In this document: in pieces, positions 10,372 through 22,100 of the stretch
Position numbering within the stretch: the stretch's first letter is position 1
Layout of the letters: each line of letters opens with the position of its first letter
Assembly: GCF_018687715.1 (NCBI RefSeq)
Contig: NC_056754.1
Coordinates: 10,697,501 to 10,761,500, forward strand
Direction of reading: 5' to 3'
Length of the DNA stretch: 64,000 nt
DNA from: Carya illinoinensis
Lineage: Eukaryota > Streptophyta > Magnoliopsida > Fagales > Juglandaceae
Position numbers and translations under genes: made by a program
The notes under the pieces: generated by a model
Databases searched by the model: none
What the model was told of the DNA's origin: nothing
Seen by the model: the letters and a program-made list of their open reading frames with translations, nothing else

Positions 10372-10758
10372 ATGGCTCAGCAATCTTCTCATTACTAAAA
10401 CATGAGGTATTCTGCACCTCGTTCACCAGTTGTTTATACTTCTTCCGTAGGTGCTATAATGTAATCCAATAATGATCTGACTAATAAGTCGGATAATGAA
10501 CTTATCTACGAGCTTGTGAGTCTCGGTACTCAATACTCATCAGCCATTGTCACATATTCTCAGCGACTGCAATCCAGGACTGGTGGGGTTGACAAACTCC
10601 ACGAGAATATTTCTATCTTTCAGAGGCTTCTTATGGAATCTAACATGAAGATAGAAGCAGTAAAGCGAGAGAACAGAGATTTAAAATCTTTGCTTAACTC
10701 TTCTTTTCGAGTGGCTACTCCTTTAGATAGGAAAGGCATGCAGATTTTTGAAGAGTAA
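10372..10758 (+). pseudogene. Damaged opposite-strand ORF inside the LARD element
   Basis: One frame runs from ATG at 10372 to a stop at 10756-10758, about 128 codons, broken by TAA at 10396-10398 and 10462-10464. The longest intact piece starts at 10516 (80 residues). The N-terminal part is Ser/Pro/Tyr-rich (MRYSAPRSPVVYTSS). The rest is charged, with heptad-like spacing (LHENISIFQRLLMESNMKIEAVKRE), suggesting a coiled coil. It lies opposite to the retroelement's own direction. I recognise no family. Opposite-strand extra ORFs are known in some plant gypsy elements, but whether this belongs to such a class cannot be told here. It may also be captured host sequence. Confidence 0.5.
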
Positions 10759-10799
10759 GAGCGTTTAAAGATTAAGGCAAAGAGTCTCAAATTTCTGTA

Positions 10800-11700
10800 A
10801 TTTTACTTTATGATAATAAAATAATACTTTACAAATATTCATATTTGTGTTTCTATCTTCTGGTAGATATTTTATGTGCTCCATTTTATTTCTTTCAGGG
10901 ATTTTCATATATATGACATGATCCAATGACTCATATAAATATGCATTTAATCATACATATCCAAACTCTCAGTAATCTTCAAGTTAATAAAAACTTCAAG
11001 GAGTTCTACTGGTCTAAGACTAACTTACTTTTTTATAATCGCAACAATCAGTCATCTTCCTAGGTGGTATTTCAATAACTGACCAGTTAATAACTTAAAC
11101 TTGAAACTTTCTCTCTTATGATTGTCATAACTCTTCTATCCATCATGAGTTATCAATTATTCTAACTCTAAATGATTTGTTCCTAATGTTCACATAAATC
11201 TTCAAGACCAAGATTTTACTCCCCATATAATAGTCTTCAAAAGAAGATCGATCTATGTATCCATAAAGATAGTGATTTGCCAGAAATCATTTACTGGCGG
11301 CGTGGTAATACTATTATTATAAATGAATCCTACTAAAGCTAAAGCTTCTCCTAATTAAATTACTCTTCCAAACACAATTTCTATCGTATTCTCAGAATTA
11401 AAACAATTCTCCAAATATGTGGAATACCATTCATCAATCCTACATATCATTTCTCATATTACTAAAAGATATTCTATATCTACATTGGTATGAACAATAA
11501 CACTTCTAATGAAAATTGTTACTCTTACCACTAGGGTAACAATTCAGCTTCCAAACTGAATTCTCAAGCACTACCACAATTAATAGAAACAATGACTCGT
11601 TTGAATCAAACAATGTACAATTTACCAATCCCAATGACTTGACCTACTCCAAAATAACAATAATGCAATACTACCATCAATTGCAATAAGATCAACCTTA
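10800..11700. other. LARD interior, no coding seen
   Basis: AT-rich sequence between the opposite-strand ORF and the gag stub. I find no reverse transcriptase, integrase, RNase H or protease motif in any frame of this stretch. Confidence 0.5.
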
Positions 11701-11707
11701 ACTATGT

Positions 11708-11959
11708 TTAACCACACATAGGTCCTAGTAAAATACCAGTGACGATACCAGCTCCTGCAGTTCCTGGAGCGCCAGCATCTACATCTCTCTGAGTGACAGC
11801 ATATACTCCAATGGATATGTGCACTTGCCGTAGTTGTGGATGTCTAAACACGTTGGTCAGCAAACTTACCACCTTAGCTAATCCTTCATCCATCGGAGAA
11901 TTTTGATCCTCTTGATTGTTATCTCCCTTAAGATTCCGAGGTTTTCTACCATGAGTCAT
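11708..11959 (-). pseudogene. Truncated gag N-terminus of the LARD element
   Basis: The minus-strand frame from ATG at 11959 begins about 150 bp inside the primer-binding site, where gag should start. It reads THGRKPRNLKGDNNQED, then SPMDEGLAKVVSLLTNVF and a Gln/Arg segment. It becomes unrelated-looking and stops after about 83 codons. This resembles the start of a gypsy gag, but capsid and zinc knuckle are missing. The junction marks where the coding interior was lost or replaced. Confidence 0.5.
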
Positions 11960-12110
11960 GTGTTCCTTCTTAAAACACACGAGTATATGTATTAAAACCA
12001 CATACTACTTTTCATACCTTAAGAAATTCAAGCCTACTGACGACTAAAAATTTCAAGCCTAATATTTGGTGCATTTCTTAAGGACATGTGGATTTATTGC
12101 CCAGAGATGT

Positions 12111-12125
12111 ATTGCTCTGATACCA
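12111..12125 (-). other. Primer-binding site of the LARD element
   Basis: On the minus strand TGGTATCAGAGCAAT starts three bases inside the 5' LTR edge. TGGTATCAGAGC is complementary to the 3' end of plant initiator tRNA-Met, the usual primer for plant LTR elements. Confidence 0.85.
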
Positions 12126-12128
12126 CCT

Positions 12129-15100
12129 TGTGACGCCCCCAAATTTCATTTGGGATCGGACGGACATTTGAAGCATCGAGACATGCAACACAAGGTTCCA
12201 TGCCCTCGTTTATGACATATAAGATACAATGTTCCTAACATGCATATAACAATATGCAATATTCGAAGCGGATAAATTTTTTTTTTAGCAATACTATACA
12301 CCGAATTGAAAATATCCTAAATGCTTAAAACATACTTCATATATAAAAACCCATTGAACAACTAAGAACATAACACTAGTCCAAAATGGTTATGATCCAA
12401 AAAGTACTAGAGATGCAACTCAATCGTACAAGTAGTAATTTACGTTAATTACTATATTAACATTGATGTCGCACCGTCGCTTAGTCAACTGTGTCTAGTT
12501 GATCAGCTCCTGATTCTCTTTCAGGTCCTGTAACAAGATCTACCATTCGGGGGGAATGGTAGTTGGGACTACCAAAGTGAGATTTGATTACAAATCTCAG
12601 CAAGTTAACAAAAAAACTTCCACACAAGCTAATGATGCATGGATGACAGTAAAAGCATAAATGCATAATCAAATTCATAAGTAATTAAAGTATAACTTGG
12701 CGTACAACATAGCATAATTGACATAACTTAAATTGAAACATGAATTGAACTGGACTTGACATGAACTTGATTTGAAACTTGACTTAGCATGAACTTGCTC
12801 TGAAACTTGAATTAACATGAACATGATATGAAACTTAACTTATCATGAACTTGTTCTGAAACTTGACTTAACATGAACGTGATATGAAACTTGACTTATC
12901 ATGAACTTGTTATGAAACTTGATTTAACATGAAAAATCCATACTCCACAGTTGTTGTGGCTCCATGTATTCTACGTGTAAATACATACTCCACAGTTGTT
13001 GTGGCCCCATGTATTCTACGTGTAAATACATACTCCACAATTGTTGTGGCCCCATGTATTCTACACAAACTTGACTTAACATGAAAAATACATATTCCAC
13101 AGTTGTTGTGGCCCCATGTATTCTACGTGTAAATACATACTCCACAGTTGTTGTGGCCTCATGTATTCTACGAAAACTTATTCTTTAACTGCTTAAATAC
13201 ATACTCCACAGTTGTTGTAGCCCCATGTATTCTACGTGTCACAATTGCTGTGTCTCACGTAGTGTATACGTCACAATTGCTGTGACCCCATACATAAGTA
13301 ATCAAGATGAAACGTGATTGGAATACGAAATGACTGAAGCCCTGACGTAACATAACGTGACTTGAACATAACTTGAAATACATGACCAACTTGAGATAGA
13401 AACATTTCTTAACATGGCATAATATATAATAGACAACATATTTAACATGACATGCTTGCAACAGTGAATATTACATGACTTGACATATATGTAATAGATG
13501 ACATATTTAGCATGACGTACTTGTAAGGTACAGTAATACATGACAGAATATATTATGTAACAGATAAAAATTGATGACAGAATAAATTCTGTATAATAGA
13601 CAATTACATGATAATTTGGGATGGCATGACATATATGATAACACACATACATACACTGTAGTTCCTTTACTTAGCACACATACACAGTAGACTGCTAGTA
13701 AGTTAAAAGCTAACTTACCTCGATCTCCGCGTTTCTTACAAAACCTTAAGCGCGATCGCAAGGAACTGTAATTAGTGATTCTAAAAGTTAGCACTAAATC
13801 ACTAATAAATTGAAATATAGAAAATACTAACTTAAAGAGTAAAATTTCTATTTTACTCTCTGCATGTAGGAAAATGATCGTTTTACCCATAACTTAAGGA
13901 TTTTGCATACTAACTCCAAAAGTCACCAAAATTTACATGCCTCATGTAAATTTTATCCTCAATTCAAATATCAATTTAGAAAAATTTAAAACTAATCACA
14001 ACTATTAAAACTCCATAGGGCCGAAATTCTCATATGCTATTTCTATTGATTTTTGTTTCCAACTTGTTTTGATCAACCTTTTGATCTATGACTTATAAAT
14101 ATGTGATCTTCAAATCAAACCATCACATGGTTTAAAAAGATGTCCTAAAACATATATAAGCTTCTAATTCAAGATCACATGGTTAAAAATTAACCAAAAC
14201 ATAAATTTAGCCAAGAACATCCACACTTTGGCTTATCTGAATATCTCTTTACATAAAATTTCATATCTTTGAAACTAATATCAAATATCTTCAAAATAAT
14301 AATATAACATATATATAAAATGCTTATGATCCTCCAATATAATTATCAAAGTCATTGGAATAGGTTTAGACCACCAAAGAGTTAAACTTTCTCAAAACAG
14401 AAACTGTTTTTCCTTTTCCAGTTTCTAAGTTTTTAAATCTAAGAAATCTTTCATAAAAACCTTTAATCATGCAAAAATCCTCAACCAATAGTCATATATA
14501 CATGTTAACAATACTCCATAAAAATTTCGGACCAATATCTATCCATTAGCTTGGTCAAAAACTCCAAACTATAACATATTCTCCAGTTTATCTTCTAGAA
14601 TGACCTTTCTATAGTTTACATAATATTTGACCGACCAAATGATCTTCAAATTGGACAAATAAGATATCCACATAAACTAGACTAAAAAAGGAACAACTTA
14701 TATGAAGGAGACTTTATGATAAAACACTTACAAGAGCTTCGAAATGGATGTGCAATAGAACTCCTAAAAGCTGTCCGAGAGAGAGTGTTTGATATTCTTT
14801 TAATGGAAAGTGTAAATGAGATAATTTCGTGGGGAGGGGTGGCTGGAGATACTTATGGATGAGATATGGAAGAGATGAGGCTGGAGTGAGAGTTAAGTAT
14901 AGGACTCTCTTACCCGAAGTGAGAGTTAAGTGTAGGACTCTCTTACCCGAAGTGAGAGTGGAGTGTAGGACTCTCTTACCTAATAATATCTATAAAAATC
15001 AACTCAAGATATTTTTACCCAATAATATCCACAAAATTAACTTAAAATATTTTTATCCAATAATATCCACAAAATTAGTTTAAAATATTTTTATCCAATA

Positions 15101-15433
15101 ATATCTACAAAAATTAGCTCAAGATATTTTTATCTAATAATATCTATAGTTTTGAGTAGACGTTTCGTTCGAAAATATGAAAAAGTGTTATTGCGCCATA
15201 AGACCTTAAATAACCCTCCGAGTCTAATGGCATAAGCCATAATACATTTTGACACTTCTGATTATCTCCAATAATTAAAGACACACTTCGGATACCATAG
15301 TAAATAATAACACTAACTATGTGGTTAGACTAAAACCTATATGATTAATGGATTCGTGAAAACTTATAGAATCTTCACGAGATTCCTAAAGTCAATAGAA
15401 ATTCTACAATTGAATTTCTAGCGGGCTGTTACA
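12129..15433 (-). repeat. 5' LTR of the 9 kb LARD element
   Basis: Long LTR of 3.3 kb, the upstream copy in the element's own direction. It carries the same internal repeats as its partner: 45-bp palindrome units at 12930-13290 and AT-rich ATAATATC units at 14985-15150. It has one extra 31-bp GAGAGTTAAGTGTAGGACTC unit near 14890-14950. Close similarity to the left LTR suggests a fairly recent insertion, but I could not compute a divergence. Confidence 0.85.
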
Positions 15434-15889
15434 GCCGCTCTTTTATTTTTATCGACTGCACAGAAAAGAAAAGAAATTATAATTCTTTTCGTTTTCACTA
15501 ATATACGAGGATTTTGGGTGGAAGGGGATTGGAATTGATTGTAAAAATTCTCGTGCATTTAGGATTACCCGAGAATGATACGAGAATTTAATGAATAGTT
15601 ATAAGAAAATTTGTGAATAATAATAAGATAATTTGAGTTAAGTATTTATTAAAATTTAAAAAATAAAAAATAAAAAATTGAATAAAAAATATTAAGAAAT
15701 TAAAATATTTCTATAATATAATTTTTATTTTAAGGTTTGAAAAGGTTGTAATGATTAGTTTTAAAATTTTTTAATTTAATTGATGTTTATAAATGATATG
15801 AGATGTAATGAAATGAAAAATTTTTACAAATCGATTACACGTGTATTATAAATTAAACCAATTAATATGATCAAAGATAATGAATTTAA

Positions 15890-16069
15890 GTGCCATTTAA
15901 ATAGTGAGTTGAGTTGAAATAAAAGTTAAATAAAATATTATTTATTATTATTATTATTTAAAAATTTTAAAAAAATAAATTATTTATTATATTTTACGTA
16001 AAAATTTAAAAAAATTATTTTAATAAAATAAAATAAAACACTTTTTATATCTAACCCAAACCTTAAAAA
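15890..16069. mobile_element. AT-rich Tourist-like MITE (probable)
   Basis: Bounded by TTAA-type flanks with loosely matching ends (GTGCCATTTAAATAGTGAG and reversed AAGGTTTGGGTTAG). The interior is the shared AT-rich block with AAATTATTTATTATATTTTA seen again near 42300 and 42840. It has no coding capacity. Confidence 0.4.
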
Positions 16070-16756
16070 ACCGAGCCTTAAAACAGGGTTGTGTATGAGA
16101 TTTTATGGCATCGCATGTCAAACACGTCAAAATTAATTGTTGAAAAGAGTAGGATGTAAGTTTGTTTAAAAATCTAAAGAAAATATTATAAGTAAAAGAA
16201 ATTCTTTAACTACAAAGTAATTTAATAAAAATAAATTTATAAATTGACGTAAATTAATGGAATACATCGGATTATAAAAATATTTTTATTATAAAATAAA
16301 TATAACGCATCACATAAATTTATGTCAATATTTTAATATACTCTTATAAAATTTCATTGCGACCATGACACTAGCACTTCTCTGTTAGTAAATTAGGACA
16401 TGTGACCCATCTAAGGATAATTGAATATTCCTCAATTTAATAAGTAATAGTTCTCGAGTGTAAAATGCCAAAACCTCTTTTTTTTTTCATTTATTTTTTT
16501 CATGGAAAACACTAGATCGATTATTTATTTATTTATTTAGTGATTAAGTAATCATTTTTAAATGAATATATAATTTTTTTATTTTTAAAAAATATCTAAA
16601 TAATTTTAAAAAATAGTGAAAGAAAAAAAAAATTTTAAATGATCGGTAAAAATCTTCTGTAAAACTTATCCGTGGACGTAGCAACGTCCTTTTTTATTTT
16701 AGTTTTAGAAGTAGGCTATATTCCAAATTCCTTTTAAGAGGAAAGCTTCAAATCGG

Positions 16757-16785
16757 TGATGGTGTAAATTTCTATTTTACACCAT
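16757..16785. repeat. Perfect hairpin, 11-bp arms
   Basis: GATGGTGTAAA and TTTACACCATC are separated by seven bases. No neighbouring gene explains it. Confidence 0.5.
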
Positions 16786-17700
16786 CCAATAGAAAGGGAA
16801 CACGTAAGAAGTTCACTTTGTTTACCGTGGGTGCAACTTTAGATTAGTACTCCTGTTTCCGTCTCATTCTCCTGGAGGAAGGGTTTTCTCCGTTCGATTT
16901 TCTTCCTTTGGGTTTTTCTCTTACTTCCATTCTCTGTATCATCTTGTGAAGCTTCTCTCTCTTAATGATCTACATCGACAACCACGCATAGAGCGAGAGA
17001 GAAGAGGGGAAAGAGAAGTTAAAACCTTTTTTATTCACTTTCACACAAGGAACAAAACTTTGTTGCAACCCAAAAGTTTAGCACCTGCTAAAGCTCAAGG
17101 GATTGATCTCTAGCAAAAGTGTAATCAACTAGATCTAGATTCACTAGACTGAAAAACTTCTTGTTCTCATAAAAAATCAAAACCCAAGAAACCTGTGATT
17201 TTTATCGGAATGTGCTAGAAAAATCAATGTGAAAAGTAAGTAGTATCTAGGTCCTCATAAACAATATCAAAAAGTTCCGACAATGGGTTTGACATCGGCG
17301 ACAGAGTACAGCAATGGATCTAGGTAGCTCATGGTCATCTAAAGATGAAGAATTTTTTTTTTTTTCCCCCAGAAATCGGACTAGGGTATAGGACTTGACA
17401 AATGGAAAACTTTACAGTGTAATGCAGTGCTTAAATTGTTTCATATTCGAATGAGAGAGAGAGAGAGAGAGAGGCGAAAGGGGTGAGGAGAGGGGTGAAA
17501 GTCGCTACCAAATCAATTATTTTCTTGGAATCAATTCTATTTCACAAGAAACTCATACGCGTCATCTCATGATTAAACACCTAATCTTGTTATCAGGCAC
17601 TCCCTTTTATTAATATACACTCATTTTTATGTGAAGAGCTGAAGAAGTAGTTTACAATTAGAGATTTTGGCGGTAACAATGATTAAAAAATCAGTTAAAT

Positions 17701-18027
17701 CTAACATTTCGTTTGGAAAATGAGATTTGAAGATATCATCTGTAAATAATAATAAAATTATTTAAATTAATATATTTTATAAGATTTTGAAAAAGAAGAG
17801 AAAAAAATAAATAAAAATATTATAAATTTAAAATATTATTCAAATTTTAATATTATTTTTATTTTTAAATTTCAAAAAGTTGAATTAACTTTTATGTTTT
17901 ATTTGAAAGTTTAGAAAAGTTATAATGATTATATAAAAAATTTAAATATTTGAAAAAGTTTAAAAAAATTTCTTAAAGAGAATGATATTTCCGTATTTCA
18001 ATCTAAATTGATTTCATTTAAATGTTA
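17701..18027. mobile_element. AT-rich Tourist-like MITE (probable)
   Basis: Starts TAACATTTCGTTTGG and ends CATTTAAATGTTA, with the family's internal GAAAAAG..TATAATGATTA block. The target duplication would be TAA/TTA. Edges are approximate. Confidence 0.35.
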
Positions 18028-19173
18028 ATTTTATTATAATTTTTATTATATTATTGTGTATTTCACTAACATCTTCCCTATACATAGGTGTAATCTTGCA
18101 AGCAACATGATGATTAAAGAGCTAGAGGGAAGAAACTTCCAAGCAGCAAAGGAGAAGCAAGGTGATTGATCTCGAAGAAACTTCCAAGCTGATTGCATCC
18201 ATCTTTTGACTGAGCCAAGATTTTGTAATCTACCACTTCTGTAAGACGAATATTACGTCACAAAAGTCAAAACTGCACAATGTGGTAGCTGAACCCCATG
18301 TGAAAATAGTGCCTCACTATTTCAATCCCACATGAAATCGATTGAGCATTCACGAACATACCATCGAGTCTAACGGGAAAGTATTTCCAAAGAGAGGAAT
18401 CCATTTATCTCAAAGTATTTTGGCTGAAGCAAATTTTACTTATTTAAGTAGCTCAATTACTTGAGCCCCCCCTTCAAGATCTTGAAAGACGAATTCGAGA
18501 GCGAAAAAAAAAAAAAAAAAATCGGCCTCATTTTCCGGATAGATGAGCTTGAAATTAAAGTTCTGACAAGTCAAGTGGCATTGCATTATTTGTCATATGA
18601 CAGCAGATCAAGACTGAAATTTGAAAACTCTCTGCATACGCTGCATGCCTGTCCTTGTCTCCATCTTCTTAACCCCTTTTTTTGGTACAATTTTGGCCAT
18701 TATTCTTTACGGTAATGGATAGAGGCTGCAACTACGAACATCCAACTTTCTCAAACACCCGCAATCAAAATATCTCCCATTAATTATCTCTACAGCAAGC
18801 TTTTAAAAAAGAAACAAGTCCACAGGGACCTTTTTCAATGGATGTTTTAGTATTTATATGAAGCTTGTACGTTCTCTGTATGGATTATAGAGGTCATTCA
18901 TTTGCTATTAATCTTAGTTCGCCTAAACAATTTATGAAATTTTGTATTCAAAAATTCTAGTTACAGTCATATTTGCGTAGTCTTTTATATATTTTATTAA
19001 TATAATTAGTTGTGTATTAAAAAAATTGATATAACAAATCATATCAATAAAATGTGCATAAAATATATAAAAGTAACTGTACGTAACATTATTTTATTTT
19101 TTTAATAATTATGTGGTTTGGCGGGTTCGTATGTTAGGAGAAATTATTTTTGTTTGAAATAAAATAATATAAT

Positions 19174-22100
19174 GAAAAATGCTATGTACAACCGCCTCGC
19201 GTCCTCGCTGCGGCCTCGCATCCGACGTGGCAAAAAAATGAAACGGAGTCGTTTTCATTTCGAACCCCACGTCTTCACGTCCCACTCATTCTCTTTTCCG
19301 AAACGCTTTCGTCTTCGTCTTTTTCTTCTCCATCCCTAGAAATCGTCTTCTCCATCGTCTTCTTCTTCTTCTTCTCCATCCCTAGAAATCGTCGTCTTCT
19401 CCATCCAAAGGTCGTACCCAGAAAAATAGTTGGGTATTCAGACAAGTTTTGGACTTTTTCTCTATTGTCGCCTTCTCCGTCGTCTTCTCCATTACTCTAC
19501 ACAAGTAAAGCTTTTGTACTTAGGGTTAGAGTTCATGCAACAGGCCTATATTCGTGGGTATTCGGGAAAAAAAAAAAAACTTATTTCTTAAGGTTGATCT
19601 AGGGATTTGGCTGTTGTGGGCTTCCGGGATATTAATCCTAATTTCTAGGTATTCGGCCAAGTTCTGGACTTTTTCTTCACTTTTTAGATGGTTGTACATT
19701 TCAGATTTATCTCAGAGGGTATTGATCGAGGAGCATGGGACCATGACCAAAGTATAAGGGTGAACATGACAACTCTACCTTGATCTATTAAGTATTTGTT
19801 TTTGTAAATTCATTGATGTTATTATTTTTCCTTTTTTGTTTTATTTAGGATAATTAGCCGTCAAGACCTGTTTTCCATCTTACCTGTTATGTTGGGAATT
19901 ATAGCATCTTGCATCAAGGGTTTAAAGATTGTTTAAAATGTATTTATATGAGTGGTTTAAGAAATAATTTTTTCAAGCAGTACCCATGAAGATTCTGTAT
20001 GTGTGGACTGAGCATGGATAGGATTAGTTGCCAATGAAAAATTCAATCTGTGGCAAGGATTGCCAAATATATGATGCCGATAATTGTTTCCAGAAACTTG
20101 AAGCCAACCACTATTATATACATCTATCCATTGTGAGAATCCTAGTTTTCACTGATTCTATTGTCACTGCTTATTATGACCTCACATTTGCAATTTCTGC
20201 TTAGAATTGTAACTCTGATGGAACATACTTTTTAATTTCAGGTGGAACTTCCCTTTCCCAGATATGAGATGCTGTGCGTATAATGCCTGGCCTTCCTCTT
20301 CAAGCCATTTGATTATCTTGTATATGTGAAAAAGAGCCTAGGGCGATTGATACCCTGTTTGGAATAAAGAAACTAGATCGATAGCTCCTGCAGTCAATGT
20401 GTTTGTAAATCGATATATATATATATATATTAAGAAAGACTTAATCATGGATATATTCTACAAAGCTGCACTGATTCTAGGGATGTTATCAGTGTTTTAT
20501 GCCTACATGAACACCTGGAACAAATTTGATGTAATATATTCTCCATCGTATGCACTTGTGATATAATATATTTGTTATCAGTGTTTTACTCCTATTTGGC
20601 ATTTGATATTTGGATTGAACTGTCTTTAATGCAAACGATATTGATTCCAACCTCCATAACTCAACGAAGGAAACGGTCGACATAGTGAATCGATAAATAA
20701 TATAAGTGCAACAAACAGAGCATTTGGTGAAAAAAGAAGCAGATTTTAATGCACATCTCAATAGTAGCGACAACAAATACAAACGATAGTGAAGCCAAGG
20801 TGGTGGCGATTAAAGTAAGTTGAATAACATCAAAAAGAAGTAAGTTGTATAACGTCAAAAAGATGATGGAGAATAGATCAACTATAGGTGGAGTTGTACA
20901 AACTGTAATAGCTGATTAGGAGAAATTGAACAATCGTGCATACAACAAACCAAAAACACGTGAATATAAGAGAGATTCACTAAATTGGATCTAAAATGTA
21001 AATCCATTAAATCCCTGAAAAAATTCCTTAAATCCATAAAAATACATTAAATCCACAAAAATTATTCCTGGATTATATTCAAGCCACAAATATACATTAA
21101 ATCCCAAGAAAAATTCCTTAAATCCACAAAAATATCTCTGGATTACATTCAAACCACAAATATACATTAAATTTCGGGAAAAATTCCTTAAATCCACAAA
21201 AATATATTAAATCCTCAAAAAAATCCCTGGATTACATTCAAGCCACAAATATACATTAAAGCCATGGAAAAATTCCTTAAATCCATATTACACAATACAC
21301 AAAATTGAAAGTTCAAAATATTACATAAATTACATTCAAACAGAACAAGTGGTAACTAGTGTTAAGACTGTATCATATCATTGCAGCGGTTGTGATCCAT
21401 CCATCTCATAGTGCACCAGTTGTGGTCCATCTAACCCAAAGTGCATCTGTAAAGAATAAAACCCAAACCACATTCAAATTGATAAACAAAAAATAATATT
21501 AAATGGTGGAAAGATATGAACTAGTATCCAATGGCCATCCAATTGCAGGGAATCAGGTAATCTCGAAAAATGAATTAGTTGTTATAAGCTTGCTACCATT
21601 AACTTGAAAGATCACAATAAATACACAAAGAAACACATAAAGGGAAAGAACTAGAATGCTGAAATGTAGAATTATAAAAAATAAAAAATAAAAGTTCAGG
21701 AAAATATGAATTTGAGGGTGGTGAGACTATTCTGACCCACCTGGAAAGAAGGAAGGAAGGAATGAGGATGGAGGCAATATTGAGATACATGGGTTGATCT
21801 GATATATATTTTTGTCCTGATCCAATACTCTCTCTCATTTATTGCCGAGCACCCAGATCATGCCAAGGTATCAAAAGTTCAAAAAGTGCATTATATGCTG
21901 CAAATGCCTTATTAGTTCCTCCCACCCCCTTATCTTCTCTCCAAACCCTTTCCTTTTTCGTCTTCTAAATCCTGATATGATACATTTTAAGTGATTTTAT
22001 AAACTAATTGCTTAAATGAAACATTATTTAAAATGTAACACCCTCCTTATATTTTCTAACATTTTCTCCCAATAAACATCCATTTAGTTCAGGGCTAAAC

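Larger units (their letters stand above)
6467..15433 (-). mobile_element. Non-autonomous Ty3/gypsy-derived LTR retrotransposon (LARD type), 9 kb
   Basis: Two direct repeats of about 3.2-3.3 kb (6467-9691 and 12129-15433) bound a 2.4 kb interior. Read on the minus strand, each LTR runs TGTAACAGCCCG...GGCGTCACA. The right LTR (5') is followed by a TGGTATCAGAGC primer-binding site, and the left LTR (3') is preceded by an AGGAGGAGAGAT polypurine tract. Flanks GCCGT (6462-6466) and GCCGC (15434-15438) are a target duplication with one mismatch. The interior has no protease, reverse transcriptase, RNase H or integrase. It keeps only a gag start and a pol end, plus a damaged ORF on the other strand. 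Lack of pol together with very long LTRs fits the large retrotransposon derivative class, which depends on another element's enzymes. Confidence 0.85.
15434..19173. other. AT-rich intergenic DNA with MITE remnants, no gene seen
   Basis: Contains several AT-rich short elements (see 15890 and 17701), a probable MITE remnant at about 16500-16690 ending GTGGACGTAGCAACGTCC, a GA microsatellite at 17455-17472 and CT-rich leader-like sequence at 16860-16980. No reading frame is convincing. Confidence 0.4.
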
